Source: Actinoplanes sp. N902-109 (GTDB lineage Bacteria > Actinomycetota > Actinomycetes > Mycobacteriales > Micromonosporaceae). Taken from it: a stretch of DNA of 64,000 bases. Location: positions 8,557,501 through 8,621,500 of the forward strand of contig NC_021191.1 of assembly GCF_000389965.1 (NCBI RefSeq). The letters run 5' to 3'. Of this stretch, positions 15,408 to 23,166 are shown one piece after another. The translations under genes and the position numbers were made by a program. The notes beneath the pieces are model-generated. The model did not search any database and was not told the DNA's origin. It saw only the letters and a program-made list of their open reading frames with translations. Position 1 is the first letter of the stretch. Every line of letters begins with the position of its first letter.

Positions 15408-17785
15408 CGGCCGGACGGAACCGCAACCGCAGCCGGTCCCGGCGCCGCGTCCTTCCGCCACCCCGGGTGCAGCTGGGTGTGCTGCTGCTCGCGATGTTCG
15501 TCGGTGCGCTGGTGGTGCAGGCATACATCAACGCCGAGTTCACCGCCGACCACAAGGACTCCGAGGTGGGCGATCAGGCCGGGGTGCCGCTGGCCATCCG
15601 CGGCGGCGGGCCGATCATCAACACCACCGGCGGCCAGGCCAGCTCGAGCCGGCTGCCCGCCCGCACCATCGCGCTCACCTTCGACGACGGCCCCGACCCG
15701 GAGTGGACGCCGAAGATCCTCGACGTGCTGCGGGAGAACGACGCGCACGGCACGTTCTTCGTCGTCGGCTCCGAGGTCGCCCGGCACCCCGGGCTCACCA
15801 AGCAGATCACCGACCAGGGCAACGAACTCGGGCTGCACACGTTCACCCACCCCAACCTGCAGCGCATCGCGCCCTGGCGGCGCAGCCTGGAGCTGTCGCA
15901 GACCCAGGTCGCCATCGCGCGGGCGGCGAACGTGCGTACCAACCTGGCCCGGTTCCCGTACTCCTCCAAGCCTGACGCCATCGACGACACCAACTGGAGG
16001 ATCGTCAAGGCCGCCGGCCGGGACGGCTACCTGGTCGTGGTCAACGACATGGACAGCGAGGACTGGCAGCGGCCCGGGGTCGCGCAGATCATCAGGAACG
16101 CGACCCCGCCCAGCGACATCGGCGCGGTCATCCTGTTCCACGACGCGGGCGGTGACCGGGCGCAATCCGTCGCGGCGCTGCGCGCGTACATCCCGATGAT
16201 GAAGCAGCGCGGCTACCGCTTCACCACGGTGACCGAGGGCATGAACCTGGCCATCCAGCAGCAGGACAAGGTCCAGCAACCGCTGCTGCCGGTCAACACG
16301 CCCGCGCAGAGCACCGATCGCTGGCGCGGGTCGGCCCTGATCTGGACGGTGCGGCTGGCCGACGGTCTGGTCTGGGTGATCGCCGGGCTCTTCCTGGTCG
16401 TGGGACTGCTCACCATCGGCCGTACGGGATTGTTGCTGCTGCTCGCCACCAAGCACACCCGGCAGCGCCGCAAGCCCGGTTTCAGCTGGGGACCACCGGT
16501 CACCGAGCCGGTGTCGATCATCGTGCCCGCCTACAACGAGAAGGCGGGCATCGAGGCGGCCGTCCGCTCGCTGGCCGGCGGCGACTACCCCGCCATCGAG
16601 GTGGTGGTGGTCGACGACGGCTCGACCGACGGCACCGCCGCCCTGGTCGAGCGTCTGCACCTGCCCAACGTGCGGGTCGTGCGGGTGCCCAACGGCGGCA
16701 AGGCCAACGCGCTCAACACCGGCATCGCCCTGGCGCGCAGCGACCTGATCGTCACCGTCGACGGCGACACCATCTTCGAGCCGGACTCGATCCGCATGCT
16801 GGTGCAGCCGTTCGCCGACCCGACCGTCGGCGCGGTGGCCGGCAACGTCAAGGTCGGCAACCGCGACAAGATGGTCGCCGGCTGGCAGCACATCGAGTAC
16901 GTCATCGGGTTCAACCTGGACCGGCGGCTCTACGAGGTGCTCAACTGCATGCCGACCGTGCCCGGCGCGATCGGGGCGTTCCGGCGCGCGGCGCTGGCCC
17001 GGGTCGGCGGCATCAGCGACGAGACGCTGGCCGAGGACACCGACGTGACCATGGCTCTGCTGCGCGACGGCTGGCGGGTGGTCTACGAGGAACGAGCCAA
17101 GGCGTGGACCGAGGCCCCGGCGACGATGGAGCAGCTCTACCGGCAGCGGTACCGCTGGAGCTACGGCACCATGCAGGCGATGTGGAAGCACCGCCGGGCG
17201 CTGACCGAGTCCGGCGCCTCCGGCCGCTTCGGCCGGGTCGGCCTGCCGTTCCTCGCGCTGTTCGGCCTGGCCCTGCCGCTGCTCGCCCCGGTCGTCGACA
17301 TCATGCTCGTGTACGGCCTGGTGTTCTGGGAGTTGCGCGAGACGGTGACGGCGTGGCTGCTGATGCTGGCGCTGCAGCTTGTCACGGCGGCGGTGGCGTT
17401 CCGCTTCGATCGCGAGTCGATGGTGCCGCTGTGGCGGCTACCGCTTCAGCAGTTCGCGTACCGCCAGCTGATGTATCTGGTGTTGATCCAGTCGGCGGTG
17501 ACCGCGCTGACCGGCGGCCGGCTGCGCTGGCACAAGCTGCACCGCGCCGGGCTGACCGGGGTGCCGGTGGTCGAGCGGCCGCTGATCCTGCCGCAGCAGA
17601 AGGTAGCGCCGGTCCTCGACTCGTGGCCGCCGAGCCGGGAGCACGCGCCCACGGTGACCCACCCGGCGGCCGGACGCGCCACGGCCCGGCCGGTGGTCCC
17701 GGCACAGACCCAGGTCATGCGTCCCGAGGATCTTCCGTCGGCCGGCTCGCCCCCGGGCGGCGCCCCCTCCGTCCGGCACCGCTGA
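15404..17785 (+). CDS. bifunctional polysaccharide deacetylase / family 2 glycosyltransferase
   Basis: A 793-residue fusion. After a basic tail, one membrane segment (residues 22-42) leads to an extracytoplasmic NodB domain with TFDDGPDPE (Asp at about 94-95) and the zinc pair HTFTHP (His145, His149). A second membrane region near residues 315-345 precedes a cytoplasmic GT2 domain. That domain shows VPAYNE, VVDDGST, VDGDT (about 451), EDTD (about 544) and the processive-synthase motif RQRYRW (about 579). Further membrane segments follow. This pairs synthesis of a beta-linked amino-sugar polymer (hyaluronan/PNAG-synthase-like) with N-deacetylation outside the cell. The polymer itself is inferred. 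Confidence 0.92.
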   Translation: MTAGRNRNRSRSRRRVLPPPRVQLGVLLLAMFVGALVVQAYINAEFTADHKDSEVGDQAGVPLAIRGGGPIINTTGGQASSSRLPARTIALTFDDGPDPEWTPKILDVLRENDAHGTFFVVGSEVARHPGLTKQITDQGNELGLHTFTHPNLQRIAPWRRSLELSQTQVAIARAANVRTNLARFPYSSKPDAIDDTNWRIVKAAGRDGYLVVVNDMDSEDWQRPGVAQIIRNATPPSDIGAVILFHDAGGDRAQSVAALRAYIPMMKQRGYRFTTVTEGMNLAIQQQDKVQQPLLPVNTPAQSTDRWRGSALIWTVRLADGLVWVIAGLFLVVGLLTIGRTGLLLLLATKHTRQRRKPGFSWGPPVTEPVSIIVPAYNEKAGIEAAVRSLAGGDYPAIEVVVVDDGSTDGTAALVERLHLPNVRVVRVPNGGKANALNTGIALARSDLIVTVDGDTIFEPDSIRMLVQPFADPTVGAVAGNVKVGNRDKMVAGWQHIEYVIGFNLDRRLYEVLNCMPTVPGAIGAFRRAALARVGGISDETLAEDTDVTMALLRDGWRVVYEERAKAWTEAPATMEQLYRQRYRWSYGTMQAMWKHRRALTESGASGRFGRVGLPFLALFGLALPLLAPVVDIMLVYGLVFWELRETVTAWLLMLALQLVTAAVAFRFDRESMVPLWRLPLQQFAYRQLMYLVLIQSAVTALTGGRLRWHKLHRAGLTGVPVVERPLILPQQKVAPVLDSWPPSREHAPTVTHPAAGRATARPVVPAQTQVMRPEDLPSAGSPPGGAPSVRHR

Positions 17786-17820
17786 CGCCGCTTCCGCAGG
17801 CGGTGCACCGGACGGAGCCG

Positions 17821-17859
17821 GGCCCGCCCCGCCCGGTCTGCAGCCGGGCGGGGCGGGTC
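17821..17859. terminator. bidirectional terminator between convergent genes
   Basis: A perfect 14-base-pair stem (CCCGCCCCGCCCGG with CCGGGCGGGGCGGG) around TCTGCAG. It lies between the synthase stop at 17785 and the kinase-like gene stop at 17864. There is no strong T-run on either side. Confidence 0.75.
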
Positions 17860-17863
17860 CGGG

Positions 17864-19099
17864 TCACACGGTCACCAGGTGCCGCTCGGTCTCGCGCTCG
17901 GCAAACGGGAACACCACGTGCAGCGAGGTGCCGTCGCCGGGCCGGTCGGAGAGCGCGACGGTGGCGTGGTGGGCGTCGAGGACCCGCTTCGCCACCGCCA
18001 GGCCACGGTCGGGGCCGGGCACCGCGGACGGGTTCGCGATCGCGCCGTAGTAGAGGTGCGGGAACAGGTCGGGGCGCAGGCCACCGGGCAGGTCCATGTC
18101 GTCCAGCCGTACGGTCGGGCCGGATTCCACCTCGGTGCCCACCCGCACCCGCCCGCCGCTGGGTGTGTACTTGACCGCCGCGAAGAGCAGGTGCATGAGG
18201 ACCTGCTCCAGCCGTACGGGATCGGCGATGATCGGCAGCGACGGGCCGCCGGCCTGGTTGAGGATCCAGATCTGCTTGGTCGCCGCGATGGGCCGGACCG
18301 CCTCGACCGCCCGCTGGGTCAGCCGGGTCAGGTCGATCTGGCGCATGTGCAGGCTGTCGGTGCCGGTGCCCGCATCAGCCATCGAGGTCAGGTGGTCGAG
18401 CAGATCCGTCAGGCCCCGGACGTGCGCGGACGTGGCCCGCCCGACGAGATCGGCCAGCTCGGGGTGGTGCGTACCGGTGGCGCCGAGGGCGGAGAGGTAT
18501 TCGCGCATCAGCCGCAGCGGGGCGCGCAGCTCGCCACCCACCAGGCCGGCCAGGTCGTCCTTGCGGCGTTCGAGCTCCTGCAGCCGCGCGGTCGTGTTGG
18601 TCAGCGCCACCGCATAGCGGCGCAGTTCGAGCTGGGAGGTCACCTGCCGGGCCAGCGCCCGCAGCGCCTGCAGCTGCTCGACACTGAGCGAGCGCGGCCG
18701 GGAGTCCACGACACAGAGCGCGCCCAGCCCGAACCCGTCCGTGGTGATCAGTGGGGCGCCGGCGTAGAACCGGATGCCGCCGGACTCGCCGACCGCGGGA
18801 TTGTCCGCGAACCGGGGGTCCTGGGTGGCGTCCGGCACGACCATGAGGTCCTTGCCGAGGATCGCGTGCGCGCAGAACGACATGTCCCGCGACGTCTCGA
18901 TGAGATCCGTGCCGATCTGCGCCTTGAACCACTGGCGGTCGGCGTCGACCAGGCTGACCAGCGACATCGGCACGTCGCAGACGGTCGAGGCGAGGCTGAC
19001 GATGTCGTCGAAGTCCTTCTCCGGTGCGGAGTCGAGGATGTCGAGTCCGTAGAGCGCGGCGAGCCGGTCGAACTCGTTCGCGGGCAGGGGTGCTTGCAT
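17864..19099 (-). CDS. GAF-domain protein with degenerate histidine-kinase core (probable pseudokinase)
   Basis: 411 residues from ATG 19099, which has GGAGGTGA just upstream. Residues 1-160 form a GAF domain (DADRQWFKAQIGT, FCAHAIL, FYAGAPL). Residues 170-260 correspond to the dimerisation helices, but the H-box reads VGGELRAPL, with Gly at the His position (about 189). The ATPase N-box reads HLLFAAVKYTP instead of the usual NLLxNAxKYTP, so the Mg-binding Asn (about 307) is Ala. The G-boxes are also weak. Autophosphorylation is unlikely, so a signal-scaffold role is more plausible. A receiver-only regulator is encoded about 1.3 kb away. Confidence 0.88.
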   Translation of the reverse strand: MQAPLPANEFDRLAALYGLDILDSAPEKDFDDIVSLASTVCDVPMSLVSLVDADRQWFKAQIGTDLIETSRDMSFCAHAILGKDLMVVPDATQDPRFADNPAVGESGGIRFYAGAPLITTDGFGLGALCVVDSRPRSLSVEQLQALRALARQVTSQLELRRYAVALTNTTARLQELERRKDDLAGLVGGELRAPLRLMREYLSALGATGTHHPELADLVGRATSAHVRGLTDLLDHLTSMADAGTGTDSLHMRQIDLTRLTQRAVEAVRPIAATKQIWILNQAGGPSLPIIADPVRLEQVLMHLLFAAVKYTPSGGRVRVGTEVESGPTVRLDDMDLPGGLRPDLFPHLYYGAIANPSAVPGPDRGLAVAKRVLDAHHATVALSDRPGDGTSLHVVFPFAERETERHLVTV

Positions 19100-19167
19100 G
19101 GCGGTCACCTCCGAGGCTGACTCCAGAGATACCACCCAAAAGTTGCCCTGCTCACCAATCGGGTATT

Positions 19168-19533
19168 TCACTCGGGCCGATGGCACACCGCTTCGATGTT
19201 GTTGCCGTCGGCGTCGAAGGCGAACGCCGCGTAATAGTTCTCGTGGTAATGCCGCCGCAGGCCCGGTGGCCCGTTGTCCACCCCGCCGGCGTGCAGCGCC
19301 GCCGCGTGAAACGCATCCACCGCGGCCCGGTCGGCGGCAGTGAAGGCCACATGCACCCGATGGGTCGGTTCGCGCAGCGCGAGCCAGAAGCACGGGCGGC
19401 CGCTGTCGTCGCCGAAACCCACCAGTTCGGGCTGCTCGGCGACCACCTTCAGACCCAGCGGACGCAGCGCGTTCTCGTAGAAGTGCCGGCTGTCGTCGAG
19501 GTGGTGCACCCCGACAACGACGTGATCGATCAT
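19168..19533 (-). CDS. VOC (glyoxalase/bleomycin-resistance) superfamily protein
   Basis: A 121-residue single-module VOC protein beginning MIDHVVVGVHHLDDSRHFYE, with the typical closing motif FDADGNNIEAVCH. A GGGAAGGGGAAG ribosome site precedes the ATG. Metal-ligand candidates are His4, His58-region residues and the final Glu. The substrate cannot be told from sequence. It stands alone between the pseudokinase and the phosphodiesterase on the same strand. Confidence 0.88.
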   Translation of the reverse strand: MIDHVVVGVHHLDDSRHFYENALRPLGLKVVAEQPELVGFGDDSGRPCFWLALREPTHRVHVAFTAADRAAVDAFHAAALHAGGVDNGPPGLRRHYHENYYAAFAFDADGNNIEAVCHRPE

Positions 19534-19620
19534 CGGCTTCCCCTTCCCGCGTCCTCCGCGTCGGACATCGACCGTATAGCGGGTCCGCAGCCGGGTGATG
19601 ATCCAAGCGCCGAGCGGCGG

Positions 19621-20382
19621 TCAGTATGCGCCGAGCAGAGCACCGGCATGGCTCACCTGAACGGTGTGCGTCACGCAGTCCGGGCCGTCGACCAGGTGCA
19701 GCAGGAAGCCGGTCGGCTCGGCCACGTAACCGGGCGGCGCATCCGAGTTGAGCAGCAGCCCGGCCTGCCGCCAGGTGCTGGGCGCGACGGTCACGATCGT
19801 ACCGGCGAAGCCCGCGGTGATCGGCCGGTGCACGTGCCCGGCCATGATGCGGGCAACGTTGTCATGGGCGGTGACCACCTCGCGCAGCTCCTCGCCGTCG
19901 AGCAGGCGCATGCCGTCCAGGAACGGGATGCCGATGGCCAGCGGCGGGTGGTGCACGCCGATCAGCGCCGGCACCTCCGGGCGGGCGGACAGCGTGCGGT
20001 CGAGCCACTCCAGCTGCTCGCCGCCGAGCCGACCGGCCGGGGACCCCGGGATCAGCGAGTCCAGGGCGACCACCGTGAACCCCGGATAATCCACCGAGTA
20101 GTACGGATCACCGCCGAACGCCTTCACCATGGCGTCCCGGTCGTCATGGTTGCCGGTGGTCAGATGCAGCGGCAGCGGGAAGTCCCCGATCACCTCCTGC
20201 AGCGCTCGATACTCCTCCTCCAGACCGTGGTCGGTGAGGTCACCGGTGACCACGACACAGTCCGGACGGGGATCGAGGGCCATCACCCGGGCGAGGGCGA
20301 GCTGGAGCCCGGCAGCGGGACCGCCCCCCAACGGCCCGGTGGTCAGGTGCGAGTCGCTGAGCTGAGCGATGTAGGAGGTCAT
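19621..20382 (-). CDS. calcineurin-like metallophosphoesterase (CpdA-type phosphodiesterase)
   Basis: A 253-residue class III phosphodiesterase fold. Metal motifs in order are QLSDSHL, VVTGDLTDHG, TTGNHDDR, GVHHPPL and GHVHRP, the complete D-x-H/GD/GNHD/H/GHxH set. The closest known relatives hydrolyse 3',5'-cAMP or 2',3'-cyclic nucleotides, and some act on glycerophosphodiesters. No signal peptide is present, so it is cytosolic. Which substrate it uses cannot be decided. Confidence 0.92.
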   Translation of the reverse strand: MTSYIAQLSDSHLTTGPLGGGPAAGLQLALARVMALDPRPDCVVVTGDLTDHGLEEEYRALQEVIGDFPLPLHLTTGNHDDRDAMVKAFGGDPYYSVDYPGFTVVALDSLIPGSPAGRLGGEQLEWLDRTLSARPEVPALIGVHHPPLAIGIPFLDGMRLLDGEELREVVTAHDNVARIMAGHVHRPITAGFAGTIVTVAPSTWRQAGLLLNSDAPPGYVAEPTGFLLHLVDGPDCVTHTVQVSHAGALLGAY

Positions 20383-20447
20383 GCCGTCATGATCCGGCCT
20401 GGCACGGCCGAAGCAACCAAACGGTCGTAACCCCTACAACGACAACA

Positions 20448-20840
20448 TCAAGACAGTCCGGCGAGCTTGCGCCGCTCGATCGCCTGCTGCAGCTCCGCGA
20501 CCAGCCGCCGCGGGGAGAGCGGCTTCGGCAGGTAGCCGTCCGCGCCCGAGCTGAGCCCGGCGTTGATGTCGTGCAGATGGGCGTTCGCGGACACCATCAG
20601 CACGGCCGCGTTGCTCACCTCCGGGTTGCGCCGTACCAGCTGGCACAGCTCCATGCCGTTCAGCGCCGGCATGCGTACGTCGGTCACGATGCCCACCGGC
20701 CGCGCGACCTGCAGGATCCGGGCGGCGGTGTTGCCGTCCTTGGCGCCCACCGCGGTGTAACCGGCCCGTTCGAGGGCGTACGTCAGCATGTCGCGCAGGT
20801 CGGTGTCGTCCTCGGCCACCAGGATCAATTTCTCGTTCAT
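20448..20840 (-). CDS. stand-alone receiver-domain response regulator
   Basis: 130 residues from ATG 20840 (MNEKLILVAEDD); an ATG four codons earlier (20852) is also possible, and neither has a clear ribosome site. It is a complete CheY-like receiver with acidic pair Asp11/Asp12, phospho-acceptor Asp54 (IVTDVRMP), Ser84 in the Thr/Ser switch and Lys106 (YLPKPL). There is no output domain, so it acts by protein contact or relays phosphate. The nearby kinase-like protein lacks its phosphorylatable His, so the phosphodonor must be encoded elsewhere. Confidence 0.9.
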   Translation of the reverse strand: MNEKLILVAEDDTDLRDMLTYALERAGYTAVGAKDGNTAARILQVARPVGIVTDVRMPALNGMELCQLVRRNPEVSNAAVLMVSANAHLHDINAGLSSGADGYLPKPLSPRRLVAELQQAIERRKLAGLS

Positions 20841-20974
20841 GCGCGCGAACATCGGCGGGCAACCCGGATCCTCCAGCCGGAGCCAGGTTGCATCCCGGGA
20901 GCGGAACATATCGATCGAGCCAACAGCCGAGCGCGCCTCCTGCACCGCCCGGCACACCGGGGCAGACTGCACGG

Positions 20975-21370
20975 ATGCTGGGACGTAACTCATCGCACTT
21001 CTGGGGAGTAGTGCTCGAGACCCCCGACCCCCACGCGCTGGCCGAGTTCTACGCGGACCTGATGGACTGGAAGATCGTCAAGGACGAGCCCGACTTCGTC
21101 GCCGTGGCACCGCTGGGCGACCACGTCGAATACCTCGCGTTCCAGCGCTCGCCCGACTACGAGCAGCCGATCTGGCCCAACAAGGCGCACAAGCAGCAGA
21201 TGCAGCTGCATCTGGACTTCGAGGTGCCCGACCTGGAGACGGCGGTCACGGCAGCCACCCGGGCGGGGGCCACCCAGGCGGACCATCAACCCCAGGAGAC
21301 CGTACGGGTCATGCTCGACCCCGACGGCCATCCATTCTGCCTTTACGTGGACGACACCCCGCCGGGTTAG
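20975..21370 (+). CDS. VOC superfamily protein
   Basis: A 131-residue VOC module from ATG 20975 (MLGRNSSHFWGVVLE). It contains TPDPHALAEFYADLMDWKIV, the usual first beta-alpha-beta unit, and a closing LDPDGHPFCLYV. It is divergent from the receiver-protein gene and is followed after 35 bases by the secreted-repeat gene on the same strand. Substrate unknown. The start was chosen because the family fold begins immediately after it. Confidence 0.88.
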   Translation: MLGRNSSHFWGVVLETPDPHALAEFYADLMDWKIVKDEPDFVAVAPLGDHVEYLAFQRSPDYEQPIWPNKAHKQQMQLHLDFEVPDLETAVTAATRAGATQADHQPQETVRVMLDPDGHPFCLYVDDTPPG

Positions 21371-21405
21371 CATCGACCCTCATTGATCACACGGGGAGAG
21401 TTCGA

Positions 21406-22380
21406 ATGCTGACCACCATGGCCACCGCAGTGCTGGCCTCCACCGCCCTGCTGGCGCCCGTCACCGCGGCGGAGGCGGGCGCGCCCTGCGTCCGCGAGAA
21501 CCTGTCCTTCCCGGCGGGCTCCTGGCAGCGCATCGACATGACCGCCGCCGAGCCGAGCGGCCGTTTCCAGCTCGCCCTGGGCACCGACACCTCGTTCGGC
21601 AGCCACACGATCCGCTGGGACAACGGCGTGCCCACCGACCTCGGCACCCCGCCCGGCTCGTTCACCGACATCAACCAGCAGGGCGACATCATCGGCAGCA
21701 TCGAAACCGACTCCGAGCGGTATTACTACACCGCCTACCGCTACTCCGGCGGCCGGGTCACCAGGCTGCCCGGCCTCCCGGACACCGTGAGCAGCTCCGC
21801 CCGGGCCATCGCCCCCGACGGCACCATCGCCGGCTCGGCCATCTCGGCAGCCGGCAAGCACACCGCCGTCGTCTGGGCACCCGACAACACCATCCACGCG
21901 CTGCCCGGCTCGGGCACCACCTCCGACACCGACGACATCGACACCGACGGCACCGTCATCGGCGAGATCGACGACCACCCGGTCCGCTGGTCCCCCGGCG
22001 CCACCGCCCCGGACCCCCTGCCCGCCTACAACGCCGGCCCGAACGCCGGGTGGGACCTGACCGCCATCGGCGGCGGCGTCATCGCCGGCACCGAAAACCC
22101 GGGCACCGGCAACGACTCCGACACCCGGATGCTGGTGTGGGCGCCCGGCGCGGCCCCGGTCCCGTACGGCGCAGCCACCCCGCTCGCCGTCAGCGCCACC
22201 GGCGACATCGCCTACCGCCGCCCGTACGAGAACGAGCTCTGGCTGCGCCACGACGGTGTCGACCACGCGCTGCCGTTCGGCCCCTCCCCGTACCCCGTGG
22301 CCACTGTCGTCGGCATCAACCCTACCCACACGGTTTACGGCAACAACTTCTCCACCCCGGTCCGCTGGCGCTGCTCCTGA
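21406..22380 (+). CDS. secreted protein with repeated propeller-like (HAF-type) units
   Basis: 324 residues behind a GGGGAG ribosome site. The signal peptide is about residues 1-25 (TALLAPVTAAEAGA). The mature part repeats a pattern of Trp, Gly, a Leu-Pro or Leu-Gly turn, then an Ile/Ala-Asn or Asp-x-x-Gly-x-Ile-x-Gly motif. Examples are INQQGDIIGSI, IAPDGTIAGSA, IDTDGTVIGEI, VSATGDIAYR and VGINPTHTVYGN. This matches HAF-type extracellular repeat proteins with a likely beta-propeller fold. Two terminal Cys (CVREN and RWRCS) could close the propeller. No enzymatic motif was found. Confidence 0.83.
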   Translation: MLTTMATAVLASTALLAPVTAAEAGAPCVRENLSFPAGSWQRIDMTAAEPSGRFQLALGTDTSFGSHTIRWDNGVPTDLGTPPGSFTDINQQGDIIGSIETDSERYYYTAYRYSGGRVTRLPGLPDTVSSSARAIAPDGTIAGSAISAAGKHTAVVWAPDNTIHALPGSGTTSDTDDIDTDGTVIGEIDDHPVRWSPGATAPDPLPAYNAGPNAGWDLTAIGGGVIAGTENPGTGNDSDTRMLVWAPGAAPVPYGAATPLAVSATGDIAYRRPYENELWLRHDGVDHALPFGPSPYPVATVVGINPTHTVYGNNFSTPVRWRCS

Positions 22381-22411
22381 CCCGCCGCCGCTCCCACGCC
22401 CCGGCATCCTC

Positions 22412-22561
22412 GGCGAGCACCCGACCGGCGAGTACGGCGACTTCTATCAGACCGTCAGCCTGCCGACGGACATCGATGCCGCGTGGCTGAGCAAATGCAC
22501 CGTCCGGGTTGACCGCGACGGCGTCGACCCCGGGCACTCCGTCGTGGCCCCGGCGCGATAG
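22412..22561 (+). pseudogene. possible Hsp20-like C-terminal remnant
   Basis: In the +2 frame relative to the preceding gene, about 48 residues read GEYGDFYQTVSLPTDIDAAW and then an Asp-Gly-Val segment. This resembles the small-heat-shock-protein pattern (YGxFxRxxxLPxxVD...DGVLxV). There is no start codon with homology and no beginning of the fold. It ends at TAG 22559. The similarity is short, and this could be chance coding potential. Confidence 0.25.
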
Positions 22562-22696
22562 TTCGCACCCGGACAGTTCGCACCCGCGCGAGGCGACAGG
22601 GCCTGTCCCCGAACCGGAGTGACAGGACCTTCCGGTGCGGTGGTGGACCAGAACGGGATCGCCACCTGGGCCGTGGCCGCCCGCCGGGGTCGGCTC

Positions 22697-22884
22697 GGCT
22701 CCGCCCGTCCCGGCCAGACCGGATCGGCTTGTTGCTCGGCTCCGCTGTCCCGGTCAGACCAGATCGGCTTGTTGTTCGATTCCGCCGTCCTGGCCAGACC
22801 GGATCGGCTTGTTGTTCGACTCCGTCGTCCTGGGCAGACCGGGTCGGTTTGTCGCTCGGCTCCGCCGTGCCGGCCAGTTCCGCC
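22697..22884. repeat. tandem array of 40-base units (array C)
   Basis: Four full units (41, 40, 40 and 40 bases, starting at 22697, 22738, 22778 and 22818) and one partial unit. The core is GTCCxGGCCAGACCGGATCG followed by GCTTGTTGTTC. Units differ by several substitutions, so the array is not recent. It lies in a 640-base stretch (22381-23022) that otherwise holds only the Hsp20-like remnant and the tRNA terminator. Confidence 0.9.
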
Positions 22885-22982
22885 TCGCGGGCGTCGCGCG
22901 GTTGGCTTGCACGGCTCCGTCGGACAGCGAGTGGCCGTGCAGGAGGTGCTCAGAACCGGCGCCTCACCGCCGTACGAGCAGC

Positions 22983-23016
22983 AAAAAGGCTGCTCCGAAG
23001 CTTCCGGAACAGCCTT
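22983..23016 (-). terminator. intrinsic terminator of the tRNA-Ala gene
   Basis: On the minus strand a 12-base-pair stem (AAGGCTGTTCCG with CGGAGCAGCCTT, one wobble) is followed by TTTTT. It lies directly after the tRNA 3' end. Confidence 0.9.
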
Positions 23017-23022
23017 GATGAG

Positions 23023-23099
23023 TGGTGGAGCTGTGGGGATTTGAACCCCAGACCCCCTCGATGCGAACGAGGTGCGCTACCAGACTGCGCCACAGCCCC
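23023..23099 (-). tRNA. tRNA-Ala (anticodon CGC), CCA encoded
   Basis: A cloverleaf is readable on the minus strand. The acceptor stem GGGGCTG pairs with CAGCTCC and includes the G3-U70 wobble that identifies alanine tRNAs. The D arm has GCGCAGTCTGGTAGCGC. The anticodon stem CCTCG/CGAGG carries loop TTCGCAT (anticodon CGC, codon GCG), and the T arm GGGG-TTCAAAT-CCCC follows. The discriminator is A and a CCA follows in the DNA. Confidence 0.97.
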
Positions 23100-23166
23100 C
23101 CGGCCCCGTAGGACCGCTGAAAGATTAACAGGTCGCCCAAGCCTCCCGCGAATCAGCCCCCCTGAC

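Noticed and set aside
14639..17191. Very long open frame (850 codons) on the minus strand across the polysaccharide operon
   Set aside because: It is antisense to two well-supported genes with NodB and GT2 motifs. High-GC third positions keep this frame open by chance, and its product has no recognisable domain.
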